Below are positions 27,701 through 64,000 of a DNA stretch of 64,000 bases, one piece after another. Positions within the stretch are counted from its first letter, which is position 1. Each line of letters starts with the position of its first letter. The translations under genes were made by a program, and so were the position numbers. Under the pieces are notes generated by a model. It saw only the letters and a list, made by a program, of their open reading frames with translations, did not search any database and was not told where the DNA came from. This DNA comes from Bugula neritina (lineage: Eukaryota; Bryozoa; Gymnolaemata; Cheilostomatida; Bugulidae), in assembly GCA_964035545.1 (NCBI GenBank), contig OZ037771.1, positions 806,001 to 870,000 on the forward strand, written 5' to 3'.

Positions 27701-28765
27701 ACTAGAAGCTGTTGACAAACTAAACTCACCTTCATCTTCGTCTATAAGCAGAGGGACGTCCTCTCCATCATCTCCCTCGTCCAATTCGTCAATTACTTAA
27801 AACAAAACAGACACCTTGAGTTTGAAACGTCTTTGCATACACACAACACAACTCAGCAAGTCTAATACCAAATAGAATGAAAAATAAGTTCCTCTGAATA
27901 TGAAGTGAATCGACGAGAATACTTTTACAGGGCTAAATAATTTAAGGTTTTGGTTTCCAAAATTATACAACTTCTGTGACTGTAAATAATTGTAGGTTTA
28001 ATACAGAGCATAGCAAAAACTTTTACTCTAATCACTTCTGATTTAATCAAAATATTTAAAAACTTGAATGCAAAATTTCAGAACTATACCAAAACAATAT
28101 AAAATAAAATAATATATGTTATAATAGATGGTATTGAAAAATATGTATATTATGATTAAGGAAAACAGTGAGTTACTCTTGAGCTAGAAGAGTGACCTTT
28201 GAACCATGAAAATGACCTCTAAACTATGAGTAATGATCTCTAACTTACAAAACCCAAAGGTTTCTAGGGTAGTAGCAGTGAACTCATCAAGGTCTTCAGA
28301 GTAGTTGGGGACACCATCCGACGCCCCAATAGGTGATGGTAAAGAACTTGATGTTGCTATGGCTACCAAAACTGAGAGCTGCAACAGAATAAAATAAAAA
28401 TAAAAAAGAAATGCACACTAAAATAATCCCTGACTTTGCAGAGTAGAAAATACTGAATACTACACGTGGCAAGTGACACTGTTATTTATTCGAAATATTT
28501 ATAATAAACTGCATATGAATCTTTCCTGAAATGTCTGGTAACTAATATGAGATAGTGCTAAGAGAAATCTATTCTTAAACAAGAATCTTATGCCTATTCG
28601 TTCAAACCAATTGAATTTAAGAATTATCAAACAATCCTAGTGAATAATAAATACTGCAGCACATTTACTATGATAAAATAAAATATAATCTAAACATTTA
28701 GGAATATTTTACAAGCATGACTGAGATGAACATGCAACTCTACTTACAACAATAACGCCCTTCAT
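24739..28765 (-). CDS. Astacin-family zinc metalloprotease (9 exons, 335 aa)
   Basis: Secreted peptidase of family M12A. Exons: 28748..28765, 28249..28378, 27730..27795, 27230..27359, 26913..27013, 26400..26541, 25579..25729, 25097..25210, 24739..24894; frame closed, ends TAA. Signal peptide MKGVIV-LSVLVAIATSSS spans exons 1-2. An acidic propeptide follows (DELDEGDDGEDVPLL; NSSLDNQVLHANI), then a basic stretch before the mature start (SSRSR-LWPNGRIPYTY). The zinc signature is HELGHTIGLIHEHQHPERE: HExxHxxGxxH is intact, but the usual Arg of the family signature is His and two Asp are Glu. The Met-turn is SIMHY with its tyrosine. Cysteines at TCIKF, SGCSS, KNCF and MYSC fit the two conserved disulfides; SGCKSPCY adds a pair. 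No CUB or EGF domain follows, so this is a short astacin rather than a tolloid. The gene lies 0.6 kb downstream of the LRP stop, on the same strand. Confidence 0.96.
25280..25576. repeat. Minisatellite, 36 bp unit, about 8 copies, abutting an astacin donor
   Basis: Units contain CTTATAGTGATATATAACAC followed by AATGATGTCTTCAA (plus strand). On the coding (minus) strand the array begins within about 5 bases of the donor of exon 25579..25729 (ACG|GTTAGT). Every unit is a multiple of three and free of stops, so open frames appear on both strands; these are not genes. The intron is 25211-25578. Confidence 0.92.
25978..26402. repeat. Minisatellite, 26 bp unit, about 16 copies, each carrying the splice donor
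   Basis: On the minus strand each unit reads CTGG-GTAAGTGTATACTTAC plus ATATAC. The astacin exon 26400..26541 ends TCTGG|GTAAGT, so the array is a tandem amplification of the exon-intron junction itself and every unit keeps a consensus GTAAGT. Adjacent units also form the near-palindrome GTAAGTATACACTTAC. Confidence 0.93.
26555..26862. repeat. Minisatellite, about 20 bp unit built on ACAGTCATATAACATTATAT
   Basis: About 15 imperfect copies in the astacin intron 26542-26912, starting about 15 bases upstream of the acceptor of exon 26400..26541. Copies vary between CATATAAC and AATATAAC forms. Confidence 0.85.
27490..27560 (+). mobile_element. tRNA-derived element (degenerate SINE-like head)
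   Basis: Shows a polymerase III A-box-like GAGTGTAATGG and, at the usual spacing, a B-box-like GGTTTGATTCC (one mismatch to GGTTCRANTCC). A possible anticodon arm pairs CTGAC with GTTGG around a 6-base loop. It sits antisense inside the astacin intron 27360-27729. It is too degenerate for a functional tRNA and shares its layout with the element at 63691-63762. A SINE origin is inferred; no tail or target-site duplication was identified. Confidence 0.5.
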
Positions 28766-28812
28766 GGTTGAACTCAGTGCCTGAATTGGTGCTCCACCAC
28801 AGAGTAGGTGAG

Positions 28813-28819
28813 TTTTATA
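28813..28819 (-). promoter_or_regulatory. TATA box of the astacin gene
   Basis: TATAAAA on the minus strand, 48 bases before the astacin ATG (28765). That would place transcription start about 20 bases before the start codon. It lies in the 632-base gap after the upstream LRP stop codon. Confidence 0.5.
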
Positions 28820-29033
28820 CAGCAATCAATACAGTAGGGTGGGGGGGGGGAGATACTGCCTGCAAGGTATTTCTCCCAGGTGTTACTTCTCATCCTATCT
28901 CATAACCAAAGCTGTCAAGTTACATAATAGAGATATGGATGCTGCTACATCCTCTCCACCTTATACGTATATATACCTTGTAGGCCTGGATGTGTGAGCG
29001 TATAATATTGTCAAGCAATATTGAACGAATAAT

Positions 29034-29039
29034 TTTATT
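29034..29039 (-). terminator. Candidate polyadenylation signal of the LRP gene
   Basis: AATAAA on the minus strand about 360 bases after the LRP stop codon and about 220 bases before the astacin TATA box. It is the only clear hexamer I found in this short gap. Confidence 0.45.
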
Positions 29040-29397
29040 AATATACAATATGGAAGAAATACGCAATGTCCATGATTACAATAATCAAATTAAAAAAATT
29101 GCAAATAAGAAAGTAGACAGAGACTAGTGTTAGAATATCTGTGTGTATTATTAGATACTATTATAAATACCATTAATGTTGGCACAAAATGAACCAAATA
29201 TGCTTATTATATCATAAATAACATAAATTATTCATTGAATAGCATAATATTAAACAAAAGATTAGTTAAATCTAAAATATACACAAAGAATAATGTTTGG
29301 AAGGAAAGATGTTTAACTTAACTGGCCCATTGATCATCAAATTCCTAAATAAAGGAGAACAACGTGGGAGAATAATAGTCTAAGAGAATGTAAATTG

Positions 29398-63615
<34,218 letters not shown>

Positions 63616-63690
63616 CTACAACAACAATTAGGAGATCTTCATTAGTGACTAAATGAATTTGAGTGGTGAACTGTATCTTTCAAAAAGAAT

Positions 63691-63762
63691 TGCCCCCACT
63701 GGGATTTGAACCCGAGACCTCTGGCTTGCAAGCAAGTGTGCTAACCATTACACCACGGGGAC
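63691..63762 (-). pseudogene. tRNA-Ala(UGC)-like sequence with damaged anticodon arm
   Basis: A 72-base cloverleaf-like sequence in the most 5' intron visible in the LRP gene. The acceptor pairs GTCCCCG with TGGGGGC, and the D arm is GTGT/GCAC. The A box TGGTGTAATGG and B box GGTTCAAATCC match the polymerase III consensus. The anticodon arm reads CTTGC-TTGCAA-GCCAG: the loop has six bases instead of seven and the stem has one mismatch. It looks like a tRNA-Ala(UGC) that lost one loop base, or the head of a tRNA-derived SINE. Compare the element at 27490-27560. Confidence 0.6.
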
Positions 63763-63904
63763 CACTGGGTAAACTCATCACTACAATCTTGTCCTCTACA
63801 AAGGTCAAGGGTAAACACTGAACCCTGCACTACATATTATATTGCAAATATGTAATGATGTTGTCAAATAGATTTTGTTAAATAGATTAATTATATTTAA
63901 TGTT

Positions 63905-64000
63905 GTATGATTGTAGTGAGTAAGGAGAGTGAGTAGTGAGTTAGTAGAGTGAATAGTGAGTTAGTATAGTGAATAGTGAGTTAGTATAGTGAATAGTGAG
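63905..64000. repeat. GTGAGTTAGTATAGTGAATA repeat running off the window
   Basis: About four copies of a 21-23 bp unit at the window edge, in an LRP intron whose upstream exon is outside. Confidence 0.85.

Overview
The window is eukaryotic and almost certainly animal DNA. It is AT-rich, has spliced genes with GT-AG introns, and contains animal-specific families: a Hippo-pathway YAP coactivator, a giant LDL-receptor-related protein, an astacin protease and a secreted von Willebrand A protein. I suspect a non-bilaterian animal such as a sponge, from the divergent but fully modular YAP and LRP proteins, but the sequence alone does not settle this. I built gene models by hand from splice signals and checked the reading frame across every junction. 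Four models are in frame throughout. The giant gene runs 71 consecutive exons without a frame break. The first gene is only partly resolved. | Layout, left to right. 1-2837, minus strand: 5' part of an unrecognised serine-rich acidic protein whose 3' end lies off the window. 2838-3775: a shared head-to-head promoter gap. 3776-12047, plus strand: complete 7-exon YAP/Yorkie homologue (473 aa) with TEAD-binding region, three HxRxxS LATS sites, two WW domains, a DSG degron-like motif and a C-terminal LTWL PDZ ligand. 13627-19744, minus: complete 8-exon secreted protein with two VWA domains (412 aa). 19745-24738: intergenic, mostly AT-rich with TA microsatellites. 24739-28765, minus: complete 9-exon astacin-type metalloprotease (335 aa). 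29398-63615, minus: the last 71 exons (3582 residues) of an LRP1/LRP2-type endocytic receptor. From N to C it has an EGF-like module, 8 LDLa, 2 EGF, 4 beta-propellers separated by EGF modules, EGF, 10 LDLa, 2 EGF, 1 propeller, EGF, 11 LDLa, 2 EGF, 1 propeller, 2 EGF-like, a membrane span and a tail with an NPxY motif. Its 5' end is off the window. | Two things stand out. First, the introns are full of minisatellites, and many of these arrays are anchored at exon borders. The repeat unit then contains the real donor or acceptor, sometimes with the first or last exon bases, so splice sites exist in 2 to about 16 tandem copies. Second, three of the 29 LDLa modules share an unusual 8-cysteine pattern, with two extra cysteines around the calcium-binding loop. 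Other points are a GC-AG intron, a VWA domain that has lost its metal site, in-frame readable minisatellites next to exons, and two tRNA-derived elements. | The secreted VWA protein, the astacin and the LRP are all extracellular or endocytic and lie in the same orientation in one block. The YAP gene is transcribed the other way and shares its upstream region with the unknown gene.
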